Origin: Bacilli bacterium
Lineage (GTDB): Bacteria > Bacillota_I > Bacilli_A > RFN20 > CAG-826
Assembly (NCBI GenBank): GCA_024408495.1
Contig: JAKSUY010000007.1
Coordinates: 1 to 42,617, forward strand
DNA length: 42,617 bases
Reading direction: 5' to 3'
Under the pieces are notes generated by a model that was not told the origin of the DNA, did not search any database, and saw only the letters and a program-made list of their open reading frames with translations. A program made the position numbers and the translations under genes. This document shows positions 23,320 through 33,175 of this stretch, one piece after another (position 1 is the first letter of the stretch; each line of letters opens with the position of its first letter).

Positions 23320-24679
23320 AATTTTTATTCTTAGCCTCTTGTTTATATCTTTCAACTCGCTGACGACGAATGTCTTGTCGGATAATCTCACGTTTATGTT
23401 TTTGCTTAACTTTGTTAATCGCTAACTTTACTTTCTTTTTATAATTCGGTTTAACTTTATCGCCTCGACTTTCGTATTTAGCCTTTTTAATATCTCTCAA
23501 GAGATTTTCATCAACCTTCTTGTTATGCTTGAATTCTTTAACAAAAGGTTTACCTTGTGTTAATTCATTATTCTTAAGTGATAAATAATTAAACTTAACA
23601 CCTTGATTAATTAGAGCGCTAACTCGTTTAGTTTCACTAACGTTATAAAAGACATAGGAATTACCAACCTTATCAAAGCGACCGGTTCTACCAGCGCGAT
23701 GATGATAATAAGTTAAATCACTAGGTAAGTTGATACTTAAAACATCGCTTATATTTTTAAAATCCATTCCGCGGCTTACTAGATCACTAGCAACTACAAT
23801 TTGATATTCATCATTATTGATGCGCTTGATCGTAGAGCGTCTTTCTCGATCGGTTAAATCTCCGGTAATCATCGTTATAGAATATTTAAGTTTCTTCAAA
23901 TAGTTATATAAACTATTCACTTCATTTTTGTTGCTCGCAAATATCAATAAGAAATATGGATTCTTTATTTTAATAAAAGATAAAGTAGCTTCGTTTAAGT
24001 CCTGGTGATGAATATCTATTAGATAATGAGTGACCCCACTACCAGTGTCTTGTTTCTTATCACTGGTTATTTCATAATCAGCGCCGATATATTTATTTAT
24101 TTGATTACGTAAATTATCTTTAATGGTTGCCGAGAAGATCATGATTTGCGGTTTACTAAATAAACCAACTAAATAGTTAATGTCGTTAAAGTACCCTAGT
24201 TCAAGTAACATATCCGCTTCATCAAGGATTAATGTATTAACATATTTACCGTTTAAATGCCCCTTCTTAAATAAAGAAGATAAGCGGCCAGGAGTGGCAA
24301 TCACCAAGTTAGGAGTAACTGATAAACCAGAAATATTTTCTCTCTCACTAGTTTCACTAGTAAGGAGACGGACTTTAATATCTCCATATTCGCGTTTAAA
24401 CATGCGCGTAAAATTAAATATTTGTCTAGCTAGTTCATTAGTTGGCGCAATGATAACGCCATACAAATTAGCGCGTTCTAGACGATTTAGTTTAGCGAGT
24501 AAAGGAATTAAGTAAGAATGGGTCTTCCCGCTCCCAGTTTCGCTTTTAACCACTAAATTTAAGCCTTGAAGCGCTTTGGGAATGACGAGACTTTGAATTG
24601 GAGATGGCGAAAGATAACCTTGTCGATTAAGACTAGAAATCATCCTACTATCTAAGTTAAAGGCTTTGAAGCTTCCCAT
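23312..24679 (-). CDS. cshB: DEAD-box ATP-dependent RNA helicase, CshB-like
   Basis: RNA helicase (455 aa) acting in RNA folding and degradation or ribosome assembly. Q motif FKAFNL...SPSPIQ, motif I SETGSGKT (46-53), PTNELARQ, TPGRL, DEAD box LILDEADML, motif III SAT, and motif VI HRAGRTGR are all visible. The C-terminal tail (about 370-455) is strongly basic (PNYKKKVKLAINKVKQKHKR), as in CshB, and probably binds RNA. The ATG at 24679 gives the family start; 11 nt upstream is a perfect TATAAT and no Shine-Dalgarno sequence, so the transcript may be nearly leaderless. It is divergent from ispH, 47 bp away. Confidence 0.93.
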   Translation of the reverse strand: MGSFKAFNLDSRMISSLNRQGYLSPSPIQSLVIPKALQGLNLVVKSETGSGKTHSYLIPLLAKLNRLERANLYGVIIAPTNELARQIFNFTRMFKREYGDIKVRLLTSETSERENISGLSVTPNLVIATPGRLSSLFKKGHLNGKYVNTLILDEADMLLELGYFNDINYLVGLFSKPQIMIFSATIKDNLRNQINKYIGADYEITSDKKQDTGSGVTHYLIDIHHQDLNEATLSFIKIKNPYFLLIFASNKNEVNSLYNYLKKLKYSITMITGDLTDRERRSTIKRINNDEYQIVVASDLVSRGMDFKNISDVLSINLPSDLTYYHHRAGRTGRFDKVGNSYVFYNVSETKRVSALINQGVKFNYLSLKNNELTQGKPFVKEFKHNKKVDENLLRDIKKAKYESRGDKVKPNYKKKVKLAINKVKQKHKREIIRQDIRRQRVERYKQEAKNKNYE

Positions 24680-24690
24680 ATGCAACTATT

Positions 24691-24720
24691 ATTATAGCCG
24701 ACTTTTATTTTTGATAAAAT
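24691..24720. promoter_or_regulatory. Back-to-back -10 boxes of cshB and ispH
   Basis: The 47-bp divergent spacer holds TATAAT on the minus strand (24696-24691, for cshB) and an extended -10 TGATAAAAT on the plus strand (24712-24720, for ispH). The gaps to the start codons are 11 and 6 nt. No good -35 is seen for either. Neither gene has a Shine-Dalgarno sequence in this space. Confidence 0.55.
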
Positions 24721-24726
24721 ATAAGA

Positions 24727-25602
24727 GTGAAAACTTACTTAGCGAATCCTAGTGGCTATTGTCAAGGCGTATCACGCGCTATTGCTTTAGCGCTTTCTTT
24801 TAAAAAGAAATATCCTGACAAAGAATGCTATGTTTTAGGCGCACTAGTACATAACGAAACAGTTACTGAAGAATTAAAAAAATATGGCATTATTTCCTTA
24901 ACGGAAAAGATTAGCAACGAAGAGAAAATCAAGAATCTTCCTAAAGGCTGTGCGGTGATTTTAACAGCTCACGGGCACGATAAAAAATTAGAAGATTTAC
25001 TTAAACGTAAGGATATAGTTTATTTAGACGCGACATGCCCAATAGTAGAACTAAGCGCTAATAATATCAGAAAAGCGATTAAAGACGGACGACAAGTAAT
25101 CTACATAGGAACACCTAACCATCCTGAAACCATCGGGATGCTATCTATAGATAAAGAAGTCTATTTGTTCCAAAACATCATGGAAGATATGAAAAGTTTT
25201 ATCATAGATAAGACTCCATACGTAAGTTCACAAACAACATTATCTGTGCTAGAACTCGAAGCAATCTTTAATAAAATTAAGGGCACATTCCCTAATGCTA
25301 TTTTCCAAAAAGAGATTTGCCAAGAAACCAAGATTCGCCAAATGGCGTTTAAAAAACTGCCCAACGATGTTGATGCGGTTTTTGTAGTAGGTGGTAAAGA
25401 TTCAAGCAACACTAAAAAACTCTACGAGTTAGCAAAGAAACACTTTTCTACTTTAAAGATTTTTTACATCTTAAACGAGCATGACATAGATCCAATTAAA
25501 GACAAACTTAAAGGTTGTCTTACTTGTGCAATTATCTCTGGAGCCTCTACCCCACTTAACGAAACTATGAAGATTAAAGTTAAGTTAGATGAAATTTGGT
25601 AA
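24727..25602 (+). CDS. ispH: 4-hydroxy-3-methylbut-2-enyl diphosphate reductase (IspH)
   Basis: Last enzyme of the MEP pathway: reduces HMBPP to IPP and DMAPP with a 4Fe-4S cluster. The 291 residues show the three cluster cysteines C12 (SGYCQGV), C104 (DATCP) and C198 (EICQET), plus substrate residues in VHNETVTEEL, AHGHD, the SSQTTLS segment and SGASTPLNE. The start codon is GTG at 24727; family alignment of the first residues supports it. An extended -10 box ends 6 nt before the GTG, so the RNA may begin at the start codon. It is the only rightward gene between 22450 and the right end of the window. Confidence 0.94.
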   Translation: MKTYLANPSGYCQGVSRAIALALSFKKKYPDKECYVLGALVHNETVTEELKKYGIISLTEKISNEEKIKNLPKGCAVILTAHGHDKKLEDLLKRKDIVYLDATCPIVELSANNIRKAIKDGRQVIYIGTPNHPETIGMLSIDKEVYLFQNIMEDMKSFIIDKTPYVSSQTTLSVLELEAIFNKIKGTFPNAIFQKEICQETKIRQMAFKKLPNDVDAVFVVGGKDSSNTKKLYELAKKHFSTLKIFYILNEHDIDPIKDKLKGCLTCAIISGASTPLNETMKIKVKLDEIW

Positions 25603-25613
25603 TTATATTATTT

Positions 25614-26375
25614 TTATATAACTTTTGGATATGGCTGGTTAACCGTAATAATTTTTAATTTTCTGTCCAACGTTTTTAAGCGACGCGCCATCACTGGTAT
25701 AAAAATTTGTTCAGCTTCGTGCCATATTTCTAAATAATTAAATTGATAACAATTTACGTCATGACGAATATGGTGAGGAGCGTCCCCGCTTACATAAACG
25801 TCATATCCTTCATCAATCGCCATCTTAAAACATCCACCCGCTGCACCACCACAGATTGCTACTTTCTTCACCATCTTTTTTCCGCGGTTTATTAAATAAA
25901 CATTAGGAAGATTTAGTGCTTTTTTAACATAACGAGCGAATGCGTTAATCTCCATTGCTTCTTTTAAATTACCACCACGAATCATCGGATCAGCCTTAAG
26001 CGATTTAATATTTCTTAGTCCGATTGCATTAGCAAGATTATCATTCATACCATCAATACCGGTATCAAAGTTCGTGTGCATACTATAAACAGGAATCTTT
26101 AACTTATCTATCTTCTTTACTAGCGCCCGCTTAACTGGATCAAACTTCAGCACTTCTTTGCGTTTCCCGTATATTAGAGGATGATGGGTTAAAATTAAAT
26201 CGATCTTTTCGTTCTTAACTTTGTTAAAAACATCATTGTCAAAATCAAGACACACTAAAATAGTGTTAGTGTCTTTTCTAAGTTTCCCGGTTTGTAAACC
26301 GATAAAATCCCCAGGGCAAGCCACGCTTTTTGGGTACCATTTTCTTAAATGGTATATTAATTTACTACTTTGCAT
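25614..26375 (-). CDS. Nif3-like dinuclear metal centre protein (YqfO)
   Basis: Member of the NIF3/DUF34 family, hexameric rings with a two-metal site; suspected GTP cyclohydrolase I-like or metal chaperone role, not settled. The 253 residues contain ILTHHPLIYG and SMHTNFDTGIDGMN with the metal-binding His and Asp, and near the C-terminus WHEAEQIF with another His. Between them VAICGGAAGGCFKMAIDEGYDVYVSGDAPHH is typical. The N-terminal match to the family (IPPxLAExWDNVGLQVG) is weak: here it reads CPGDFIGLQTG. The start overlaps trmK by 11 bp. The trmK-nif3 pairing is conserved in Firmicutes. Confidence 0.88.
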   Translation of the reverse strand: MQSSKLIYHLRKWYPKSVACPGDFIGLQTGKLRKDTNTILVCLDFDNDVFNKVKNEKIDLILTHHPLIYGKRKEVLKFDPVKRALVKKIDKLKIPVYSMHTNFDTGIDGMNDNLANAIGLRNIKSLKADPMIRGGNLKEAMEINAFARYVKKALNLPNVYLINRGKKMVKKVAICGGAAGGCFKMAIDEGYDVYVSGDAPHHIRHDVNCYQFNYLEIWHEAEQIFIPVMARRLKTLDRKLKIITVNQPYPKVI

Positions 26376-26832
26376 ATCTTACTAAATGATATCCCTTCTT
26401 CTTATCAATTATATCAATTGATTTATTAACTTTAAATCCTAAACTGGATAAATATTCTTTCACTTTTACATCATCACGATGGATATCCGTGACAATATAT
26501 TTAATATATTTGAGTTTATCCTTATTATCATCAATCATCTTGATAACATTAAGACCACCTAAACCAGCGAACACTAAAGTGTTAACGTCTTTCTTTAAAT
26601 TAAAATTTAATCCATCCGCTTTAATCACTTCGCATTTATCTTCTAAATTATATTTCTTAATGTTATTAAGCGCGTTTTGAATTGGACCCGATTTGTTATC
26701 AATCGCGTAAGCGTAAAGTATCTTCTTAGATAATAGTAAGTTGATAATTAAATACGCATGATCGGTACCAATATCAGCTACCACGGTTTTAGATGGAACT
26801 AGTTTTGCAATTTCTTCAATTCTATTTGCCAT
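26365..26832 (-). CDS. trmK: tRNA (adenine-22 N1)-methyltransferase TrmK, short form
   Basis: Methylates A22 of tRNAs with S-adenosylmethionine. The 155-residue product has the Rossmann SAM-binding start [33 protein letters not shown], and the family motif [16 protein letters not shown]. subtilis TrmK has about 238 residues; the missing part corresponds to the C-terminal coiled-coil domain that helps hold tRNA. The frame ends cleanly in TAG inside the nif3 start, so this looks like a trimmed protein, not a frameshift. It overlaps the end of rpoD by 11 bp. Confidence 0.88.
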   Translation of the reverse strand: MANRIEEIAKLVPSKTVVADIGTDHAYLIINLLLSKKILYAYAIDNKSGPIQNALNNIKKYNLEDKCEVIKADGLNFNLKKDVNTLVFAGLGGLNVIKMIDDNKDKLKYIKYIVTDIHRDDVKVKEYLSSLGFKVNKSIDIIDKKKGYHLVRYAK

Positions 26833-28324
26833 TATTATTAGTAGGAATTCGATAGTCGCCTAACTTCTTAATTCTCATCGGGGAGCGAAGCTTTTTTAAA
26901 GCTTTGGCTTCGATTTGACGAATACGTTCACGGGTAACCGCAAATTCACGACCAACTTCTTCTAATGTTCTAGGTTTATTGTCATCAAGACCATATCTTA
27001 AACGAAGAACTCGTTCTTCTCTTTCAGAGAGTTCACCTAGAACCATAAATAAGGCATCTTTAGATAGTGACTTAGTGGTAAATTCGTTGGGAGAAACGTT
27101 TTGCTTATCTTCGACAAAGTCGACTAAGTGTGATTCATCTTCTTCACCTACTGGTGTTTCTAATGAAACTGGTTCAAGCGCAATCATTTGAATCTTTCTT
27201 AAACGGTCTGGAGAAATACTACCATCAAGTTTTTCGCTTATTTCTTCCGCCGTCGGATCACGACCTAGTTCTTGAACTAGTTGGCGTTGTACACGAGTAA
27301 TCTTATTAATAGTTTCGACCATGTGAACTGGAATACGAATAGTTCTAGCTTGGTCGGCAATCGCACGAGTAATTGCTTGACGAATCCACCAAGTTGCGTA
27401 AGTTGAAAACTTAAACCCTTTAGAATAATCAAATTTATCAACCGCTTTCATTAATCCTAGATTTCCTTCTTGAATTAAATCAAGGAAATGCATGCCACGA
27501 CCTACATAGTGTTTCGCAATGGAAATAACTAAACGTAAGTTTGCATTAATTAATTCGTGTTTAGCTTCTTCAGCATCTTTACCGCCTTTTGCGATACGCT
27601 TTGCGAGTTCAATTTCTTCATCTCTACCTGAGAGTAAACCTACACGACCTATTTCTTTTAAATAGACCTTGACTGAATCGGTTGATTTAATGTCACTGCT
27701 AGCAAGAGCGTTTAAGTCTTTTAGACTTTTAGCGATTTCTTCATATTCGCTCTTTTCTTGATCGTGAAATTCTCCATCATCTTCGACATCAAGTTCATCT
27801 TCGCTCATTTCCTTTTCTAGATCTTCTTCATCGCCAAGAAAATCCTTTTCGTCGATATCATCAGCTTCTTCTTCGTTGGTTTCGACTTTTACTTTTTTCT
27901 TTTTAAAGAAATGCAATAAATCCTCAAGTTCATCTTCGCTTAAATCAAGCGGCTCAACTGCATCCATAATATCTTCTTGTGAAATAGAGCCTTCTTTTTT
28001 CGCTATTTTTAAATATTTGTCTTTAATACGTTCGAGTTCAACGAGCTTTTCGTCCTCATCTTCATCATCAATGATTTTTTTGGAAACAACTTTTTTAGCA
28101 GCTTTAATGTCTTTCTTTATTTCTTTTTTGGTGCTCTTTACTGCTTTTTTAACAGATTTCACATCCTTTTTAGCGGTTTTAAGCGCCTTTTTTAGTTTCG
28201 CCTGATCTTCTTTATCAAGATACGGCTTAACAGCCTTAGCGGCTTTTTTAACCGCCCTTTTTGCCTTAACCTTAATGACCGCTTTGGTCACTTTGGCCTT
28301 CACTTTTCTTTTAACTTTTCCCAT
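26822..28324 (-). CDS. rpoD: Primary sigma factor (sigma-A) with Lys-rich N-terminal tail
   Basis: Housekeeping sigma factor directing RNA polymerase to TTGACA/TATAAT promoters. The 500-residue protein has region 1.2 ([19 protein letters not shown], about 214-232), region 2 with [19 protein letters not shown] and [13 protein letters not shown] (residues that open and read the -10), region 3, and region 4.2 ([24 protein letters not shown]). It is about 130 residues longer than B. subtilis SigA. Residues 1-84 contain 33 lysines in Ala/Val/Lys patterns resembling a histone H1 tail, then an acidic stretch (85-195). AAGGAG lies upstream of the ATG. dnaG-rpoD order is classical. Confidence 0.95.
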   Translation of the reverse strand: MGKVKRKVKAKVTKAVIKVKAKRAVKKAAKAVKPYLDKEDQAKLKKALKTAKKDVKSVKKAVKSTKKEIKKDIKAAKKVVSKKIIDDEDEDEKLVELERIKDKYLKIAKKEGSISQEDIMDAVEPLDLSEDELEDLLHFFKKKKVKVETNEEEADDIDEKDFLGDEEDLEKEMSEDELDVEDDGEFHDQEKSEYEEIAKSLKDLNALASSDIKSTDSVKVYLKEIGRVGLLSGRDEEIELAKRIAKGGKDAEEAKHELINANLRLVISIAKHYVGRGMHFLDLIQEGNLGLMKAVDKFDYSKGFKFSTYATWWIRQAITRAIADQARTIRIPVHMVETINKITRVQRQLVQELGRDPTAEEISEKLDGSISPDRLRKIQMIALEPVSLETPVGEEDESHLVDFVEDKQNVSPNEFTTKSLSKDALFMVLGELSEREERVLRLRYGLDDNKPRTLEEVGREFAVTRERIRQIEAKALKKLRSPMRIKKLGDYRIPTNNNGK

Positions 28325-28347
28325 ATAAATCTCCTTTTAATTTATAA

Positions 28348-30138
28348 TTAATCGTCATCCGCCCTTAAAGTATCTGCGATGATTCTTGCTTTCTCTTCTT
28401 CGCTTTTACCTTCCGTTGCTCTAGAAATTTTCTCTTGTTTATGAATTTTCTTCTTTTCTTTATCAATTTCTCGTTTACAACCTTCAAGTAATTTCTCGGA
28501 ATATTTTAAATGCATTCCTTTCTCGTCTAGAAGTTTAGTGATTTCACTTTTAACAGTTTCTTTATTGGGTGCATTCTTAATTTCAATTTCGGTAAATAAG
28601 TCTCCAATATTAAGACCTGAATGTTGAACTAAATATTCCATTAAATAATTAGCAATATCTCGATATAGTTCGGTATAAAAATATTCAATATTTTTTTCGT
28701 AGAACTTAATCGCGTCTTCGTGGGTAAGCATATGGTAGAGAATTTCACGTTCGTTCTTTTCCAAATGACGTAATTTTTCTTTGATTGGTTTAAAAGTAAA
28801 TCTTTTATTAGTGTTATCCTCTTCTTCCACGATATCGACTTTTTTATGCGAACGTGCAGTCGCTAGTGCATTTTTAATCGCATTAATGGAAAAATGGGTA
28901 ACATCCGCTAATTTGTATAAATAATCATCCAATTCAAGTTGAGAAGTAGTTGCTAATAGCAAAGGGATGAATCTCGCGATTAATGCCTTTCTATCTTCGA
29001 CCGTATCTAATGGTTTACTATTTTTATAGAAATTTATAACAAAATCAAATGGAGTTAATAAATTATTAAGATATTTTTTTAATGCATCAGCGCCTTGTTC
29101 GTTAAGAATCTCATCAGGATCACGAGTATCGTTTAGATTATTTACGATACGTACAGGTATGTTGTTATTTAGTAGCATAGGTAGAATTCGCATGCTTGCT
29201 TCTTGTCCTGGAAGATCACCATCTAGACAAAGTCTAACTTCAACATTTAATTTCTTTAAAGTTTGAATATGGTCCTTACTTAAAGCAGTGCCCATCAAGG
29301 CGATGCAGTTATTAACATTAATTTTATTAAGAGCGATGACATCCATAAAACCTTCAAGTAGATAAACCGCTTGTTCGTTTTTAGCAATGTCGCGCGCTTG
29401 GTAGAAATTATATAAAACTTTACCTTTGGTAAATAATTTAGTCTCAGGCGAATTAACGTATTTAGGTCCATCATCATCGGTTAAATGACGAGCAGAGAAT
29501 CCAACTACTTGACCAGCATTATCAACTAACGCGAAAGTAATGCGACCTTGATTATTATCGTGAGTCCTATCGCCGATGTTTGTAGTGATTCCGATATCCT
29601 CCATCACTTTTAATGAATGGCCTTTACTTTGTAAAAATTTAATAGTTTTAGTTCCGTCTTTTAGTGAATATCCAATATGAAATCTTTTAATAATGTCAGG
29701 ATTAATATTGCGCTTAGCTAAATATTCGCTTGCATCTTTACCCTCTTCGCTAGTTAATGAATATTCATAGAATGAATTTAAATCGTCAATGCATTTAATT
29801 AATGGCACTAAGTTGTCATCGACTCTCTTTACATAAGATTTCTCGTGTAAACGAGGATCATCAAAGCCGATAATCTCCGCTACTTTTTTAACCGCCTCGA
29901 CAAAGGTAACGTGTTCATACTGCATGACAAAACTAAAAGCGTTACCGCTATGTCCATCAACCCAACAATGGAACGTATTACGTTCAGGATTGACCTGTAG
30001 ACTAGGATTAGAGTCGTCGTGAAAAGGGCAAAGTGCTAAATAGATTCGTCCTTTCTTAACTAAGTTAAGATAAGAACCTACTACAGTCACAATGTCGGCC
30101 TTTTTACTTATTTCGTCAATTAATGACTTATCAATCAT
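28348..30138 (-). CDS. dnaG: DNA primase
   Basis: Makes RNA primers for replication. The 596 residues comprise an N-terminal zinc-binding domain (to about 100), the RNA polymerase core with Toprim motifs (VYLLEGFMDVIAL and VRLCLDGDLPGQEA), and a helicase-binding C-terminal region. The zinc site is atypical: C37, H40 and C58 fit the CHC2 pattern, but the fourth ligand, normally Cys at 61, is Asp (HCWVDGHSG); H63 might substitute. GGTAGGA precedes the ATG. The gene lies between glyS and rpoD as in B. subtilis-type genomes. Confidence 0.95.
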   Translation of the reverse strand: MIDKSLIDEISKKADIVTVVGSYLNLVKKGRIYLALCPFHDDSNPSLQVNPERNTFHCWVDGHSGNAFSFVMQYEHVTFVEAVKKVAEIIGFDDPRLHEKSYVKRVDDNLVPLIKCIDDLNSFYEYSLTSEEGKDASEYLAKRNINPDIIKRFHIGYSLKDGTKTIKFLQSKGHSLKVMEDIGITTNIGDRTHDNNQGRITFALVDNAGQVVGFSARHLTDDDGPKYVNSPETKLFTKGKVLYNFYQARDIAKNEQAVYLLEGFMDVIALNKINVNNCIALMGTALSKDHIQTLKKLNVEVRLCLDGDLPGQEASMRILPMLLNNNIPVRIVNNLNDTRDPDEILNEQGADALKKYLNNLLTPFDFVINFYKNSKPLDTVEDRKALIARFIPLLLATTSQLELDDYLYKLADVTHFSINAIKNALATARSHKKVDIVEEEDNTNKRFTFKPIKEKLRHLEKNEREILYHMLTHEDAIKFYEKNIEYFYTELYRDIANYLMEYLVQHSGLNIGDLFTEIEIKNAPNKETVKSEITKLLDEKGMHLKYSEKLLEGCKREIDKEKKKIHKQEKISRATEGKSEEEKARIIADTLRADDD

Positions 30139-30159
30139 AATCCTACCTTAATATAAATA

Positions 30160-31536
30160 TTAGAACTTTGTGTGTTCTAAAATGTACGCACCAACTTCGC
30201 TAATCTTTAAACGAATTTGTTTCATTGAATCTCTTTCACGAATTGTAACTGTCTCATCTTTTTCAGTATCAAAATCGATGGTTACACAATATGGGGTACC
30301 AACCGCATCTTCTCTGCGATACCTTTTGCCAATACTTCCAGTGTCATCATAGATGGCGACGGTGTGTTGGCTCACTAGTTCAAAGACTTTTTTAGCTTTA
30401 TCGCCTAGTTGTTTGCTTAAAGGAAGAATCGCAACTTTATACGGGGCCAATGCTGGTTTAATGTGCATTACGATACGAGTATCGTTTTCGAGTTTTTCTT
30501 CATCGTATGCATCCATCATAATCATAAGCATTAAGCGATCAACACCCATAGAAGGCTCGATACAATAAGGAATATATTTTTCGTTTGTTTCTGGATCAAG
30601 ATATTCAAGCGATTCTTTAGAATGTTCCATATGGCGTTTTAAATCATAATCCGTACGATCAGCAATTCCAAGTAATTCACCCCAGCCTAAATCTGGGAAA
30701 TTATATTCAATATCAGTTGTCGCCTTAGAATAAAATGCTAATTCAGCCTTATCATGATCACGGTAACGTAAGTTCTTTTCGTTAATATTTAAACTTTTAA
30801 TGAATTTAAGACATTCGTCTTTCCAATATTTGAACCAATCTAAATCCGTACCGGGTTTGCAGAAGAATTCCATCTCAAGTTGCTCGAATTCACGAGTTCT
30901 AAAAGTAAAGTTTCCGGGAGTAATTTCGTTGCGGAAACTTTTACCCATATTACAAATACCGAAGGGTATTTTCTTTCTGGAACTTCTTTGTACATTTTTA
31001 AAATTCACAAACACGCCTTGCGCAGTTTCAGGGCGAAGATATACTTCACTACTGGAATCATCGGTTACACCAATATGGGATTTAAACATCATGTTAAATT
31101 GACGTACATCCGTAAAGGTACCAACCTTACCACATACTGGACATTTAACTTTATTTTCTTTTATAAATTTGTTCATGTCATCAAATGACATTTTATTAGT
31201 GTCAACATCAGGGAACTGACTTTTAATTAATTCATCGGCACGGTGGCGAGCTTTGCAAGATTTACAATCAATCAACGGATCATTAAAGGTGGTAAGATGC
31301 CCGGTTGCTTCCCAGACTTTTTTATTCATAAGAATAGCAGAATCAATTCCAACATTATAAGGAGATTGTTGAACGAAATGTTTCCACCAATACTGCTTAA
31401 TGTTGTTTTTAAGTTCAGCACCTAAAGGACCGTAATCCCAAGTGTTAGAAAGACCCCCATAGATTTGGGAGTTAGGATACACATAACCACTCGTGGTTAA
31501 ATGAGTAACAATTTTGCTAAATTTGTTTTCTGTCAT
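30160..31536 (-). CDS. glyS: Glycyl-tRNA synthetase (single-chain, class II)
   Basis: Charges tRNA-Gly. The 458-residue single-chain (alpha2) type is visible from the N-terminal [32 protein letters not shown], motif 2 ([25 protein letters not shown]) and motif 3 near the anticodon-binding domain (PSMGVDRL). Two Cys pairs (CKSCKARH and CPVCG) suggest a bound zinc. Most Bacilli other than this type carry separate glyQ and glyS; the single-chain form is typical of staphylococci and mollicutes. A consensus promoter (TTGACA-17-TGTAAT) lies directly upstream, giving a leader of only about 10 nt. Confidence 0.95.
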   Translation of the reverse strand: MTENKFSKIVTHLTTSGYVYPNSQIYGGLSNTWDYGPLGAELKNNIKQYWWKHFVQQSPYNVGIDSAILMNKKVWEATGHLTTFNDPLIDCKSCKARHRADELIKSQFPDVDTNKMSFDDMNKFIKENKVKCPVCGKVGTFTDVRQFNMMFKSHIGVTDDSSSEVYLRPETAQGVFVNFKNVQRSSRKKIPFGICNMGKSFRNEITPGNFTFRTREFEQLEMEFFCKPGTDLDWFKYWKDECLKFIKSLNINEKNLRYRDHDKAELAFYSKATTDIEYNFPDLGWGELLGIADRTDYDLKRHMEHSKESLEYLDPETNEKYIPYCIEPSMGVDRLMLMIMMDAYDEEKLENDTRIVMHIKPALAPYKVAILPLSKQLGDKAKKVFELVSQHTVAIYDDTGSIGKRYRREDAVGTPYCVTIDFDTEKDETVTIRERDSMKQIRLKISEVGAYILEHTKF

Positions 31537-31553
31537 AATTTATTAACCTCAAT

Positions 31554-31582
31554 ATTACAACATTTGTCTTTATTTTTGTCAA
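31554..31582 (-). promoter_or_regulatory. Promoter of glyS-dnaG-rpoD-trmK-nif3
   Basis: On the minus strand TTGACA (31582-31577), 17 bp, TGTAAT (31559-31554). The predicted start at about 31547 is 10-11 nt before the glyS ATG; the GAGG element coincides with the predicted 5' end. No T-box was seen in this 65-bp space. Confidence 0.75.
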
Positions 31583-31601
31583 CCTATTATAAGTGTGTTT
31601 T

Positions 31602-32318
31602 TTATTTTTTTTTTAAGTTTTCGCTCTTTAAGCGAACTCCCGTTTGATCATAAGTATAAATTAGTAAATCATCAAGAATTTCATAAGTATCGCGCTTAGC
31701 AAAGTTAATCTTTTCTAAATCGTCTGGCTTAACTTTAAAGATAATGCGAAGCATATTAATCTTCTCTGAACTATATAGTTTATGTCGAGAACTTCGATAA
31801 ACTTCTTTGCTGATAAGTCCACCATCTAGATACGAGACTCCTACTATATTAGTTTTACTATTAGTAAGTACGCAACTATCGACTTGTAAACCAAATCCGT
31901 TTAAACGAAGAGAGGTCGCTAAATAAGCTAGCATTAATCCTTCTACTGGTTTTCTTTCTTGTATTAGTTCTAAGGTTTTAATTAAATAAGGATAAATATT
32001 CGGCATCTCTTCTTCTGAGAAAAGACGAATAGTAACTTCGTTAAGAAAATCGATTGCTGCTAATTTTATATAGTCGTTCATATAAGCACGGGTATCAAGA
32101 ATTGGTGACATTTCTTTAAAAGTTAATGTAGATTTTTTATTATCAGAAAAAGTAAATTCTCCATACATTAAAGGAGTAGTTAACAAAACGTTCTTATTAT
32201 CAACTTTATAAATATTACGAGCGTAAAAAGCAAAGAGTTGCTCTTTACTTAAAACATTTATCATTGCTCCGCTCTCTTTATAAGGAGTAACACGTACAAT
32301 CACGCCTTTAATATTCAT
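31602..32318 (-). CDS. recO: DNA repair protein RecO
   Basis: Mediator that loads RecA on SSB-coated DNA together with RecR. The 238-residue product has the N-terminal OB fold (IKGVIVRVTPYKESGAMINVLSKE) and helical C-terminal region. The zinc-binding cysteines present in many RecO proteins are reduced to one visible Cys (LQVDSCVLTNSKT...), so the metal site is lost, as in some other RecO lineages. The start at 32318 is the ATG overlapping the era stop by one base (TGATG); the codon before it is TTG and less likely. era-recO adjacency is conserved in Firmicutes. Confidence 0.9.
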   Translation of the reverse strand: MNIKGVIVRVTPYKESGAMINVLSKEQLFAFYARNIYKVDNKNVLLTTPLMYGEFTFSDNKKSTLTFKEMSPILDTRAYMNDYIKLAAIDFLNEVTIRLFSEEEMPNIYPYLIKTLELIQERKPVEGLMLAYLATSLRLNGFGLQVDSCVLTNSKTNIVGVSYLDGGLISKEVYRSSRHKLYSSEKINMLRIIFKVKPDDLEKINFAKRDTYEILDDLLIYTYDQTGVRLKSENLKKK

Positions 32319-33175
32319 CAATAGCCCAATTCCTTTAAATCTTTTATGGAATTTAGCCAGTCTTTTTTAACTTTAACTTTTAAATCAAGAAAAATTCTTT
32401 TCTTAAAATATTTTTCTAATTCTTCACGGGCTTTCATTCCAATCTTTTTAATCATCTGGCCGTTTTTACCGATTACAATCCCTTTGTGTGAATCTTTACT
32501 AACAATGATGTTAGCATCGATTAACATGCTTTCTTTTTTGCGTTTTATATCTTTAATATAAATCGCGATGTTATGAGGAACTTCTTCATTTAAAAGGAAT
32601 AGGATTTTTTCACGGATAATTTCTTTAGTATAGAACACATCGTCTTTTAGCGCATTTGCATCCGGATAATATTTGGGCCCTTCGGGTAAACGCTTAATGA
32701 TTTCTTTAAGAAGTTCTTCTTTATTAAATCCATCTTTAGCGCACATCTCAATTAATTGGGCCGTAGGAAATAAATCACGAAGTTTATCTTTGGCTTCGTT
32801 AACCTCCGGTAGACGAATTAAATCAATTTTATTCAACACAACGATATCAATTTTTCTTTTTAGAAAAGGAGCTAATGTAATTTCATCAATGGAATCACGA
32901 GGAGAAATAATTAATACCAGAATATCCGAATCAGAAACTGCTTCATTAACTTTTTTATTCATGCTTTTTCCTAAAGCGGAGGTCGCATTATGTAGACCGG
33001 GAGTATCTTCAAACACGATTTGATATTCGTTATCATCGATTAAAGACAGAATATTGTTTCTAGTAGTTTGCGCTTTAGGCGTTACAATACTCACTTTCTT
33101 ATTTACTAGTAAATTAAGAATCGTTGATTTACCAACGTTTGGTTTACCGATTAGACTAACAAATCCTGATTTCAT
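32318..33175 (-). CDS. era: GTPase Era
   Basis: Binds 16S rRNA near the 3' end and assists 30S maturation. The 285 residues show G1 GKPNVGKST (10-18), the switch region PKAQTTR, G3 DTPGLH, G4 NKID, and a C-terminal KH domain with VIGKNGQMIKKIGMKAREELEKYF. The start overlaps the end of cdd by 4 bp (ATGA) and the stop overlaps recO by 1 bp, so ybeY-cdd-era-recO are tightly coupled. The dgkA gene often found between ybeY and cdd is absent here. Confidence 0.95.
   Translation of the reverse strand: MKSGFVSLIGKPNVGKSTILNLLVNKKVSIVTPKAQTTRNNILSLIDDNEYQIVFEDTPGLHNATSALGKSMNKKVNEAVSDSDILVLIISPRDSIDEITLAPFLKRKIDIVVLNKIDLIRLPEVNEAKDKLRDLFPTAQLIEMCAKDGFNKEELLKEIIKRLPEGPKYYPDANALKDDVFYTKEIIREKILFLLNEEVPHNIAIYIKDIKRKKESMLIDANIIVSKDSHKGIVIGKNGQMIKKIGMKAREELEKYFKKRIFLDLKVKVKKDWLNSIKDLKELGY

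Noticed and set aside
26365-26832. Frameshifted trmK.
   Set aside because: The short protein ends at a clean overlap with nif3 and no C-terminal domain sequence is visible in other frames.
28073-28205. Ser/Thr/Phe-rich plus-strand frame opposite the start of rpoD, and similar long antisense frames opposite other genes.
   Set aside because: These are mirror images of Lys- or Glu-rich coding sequence, with no ribosome binding site and no recognisable family.
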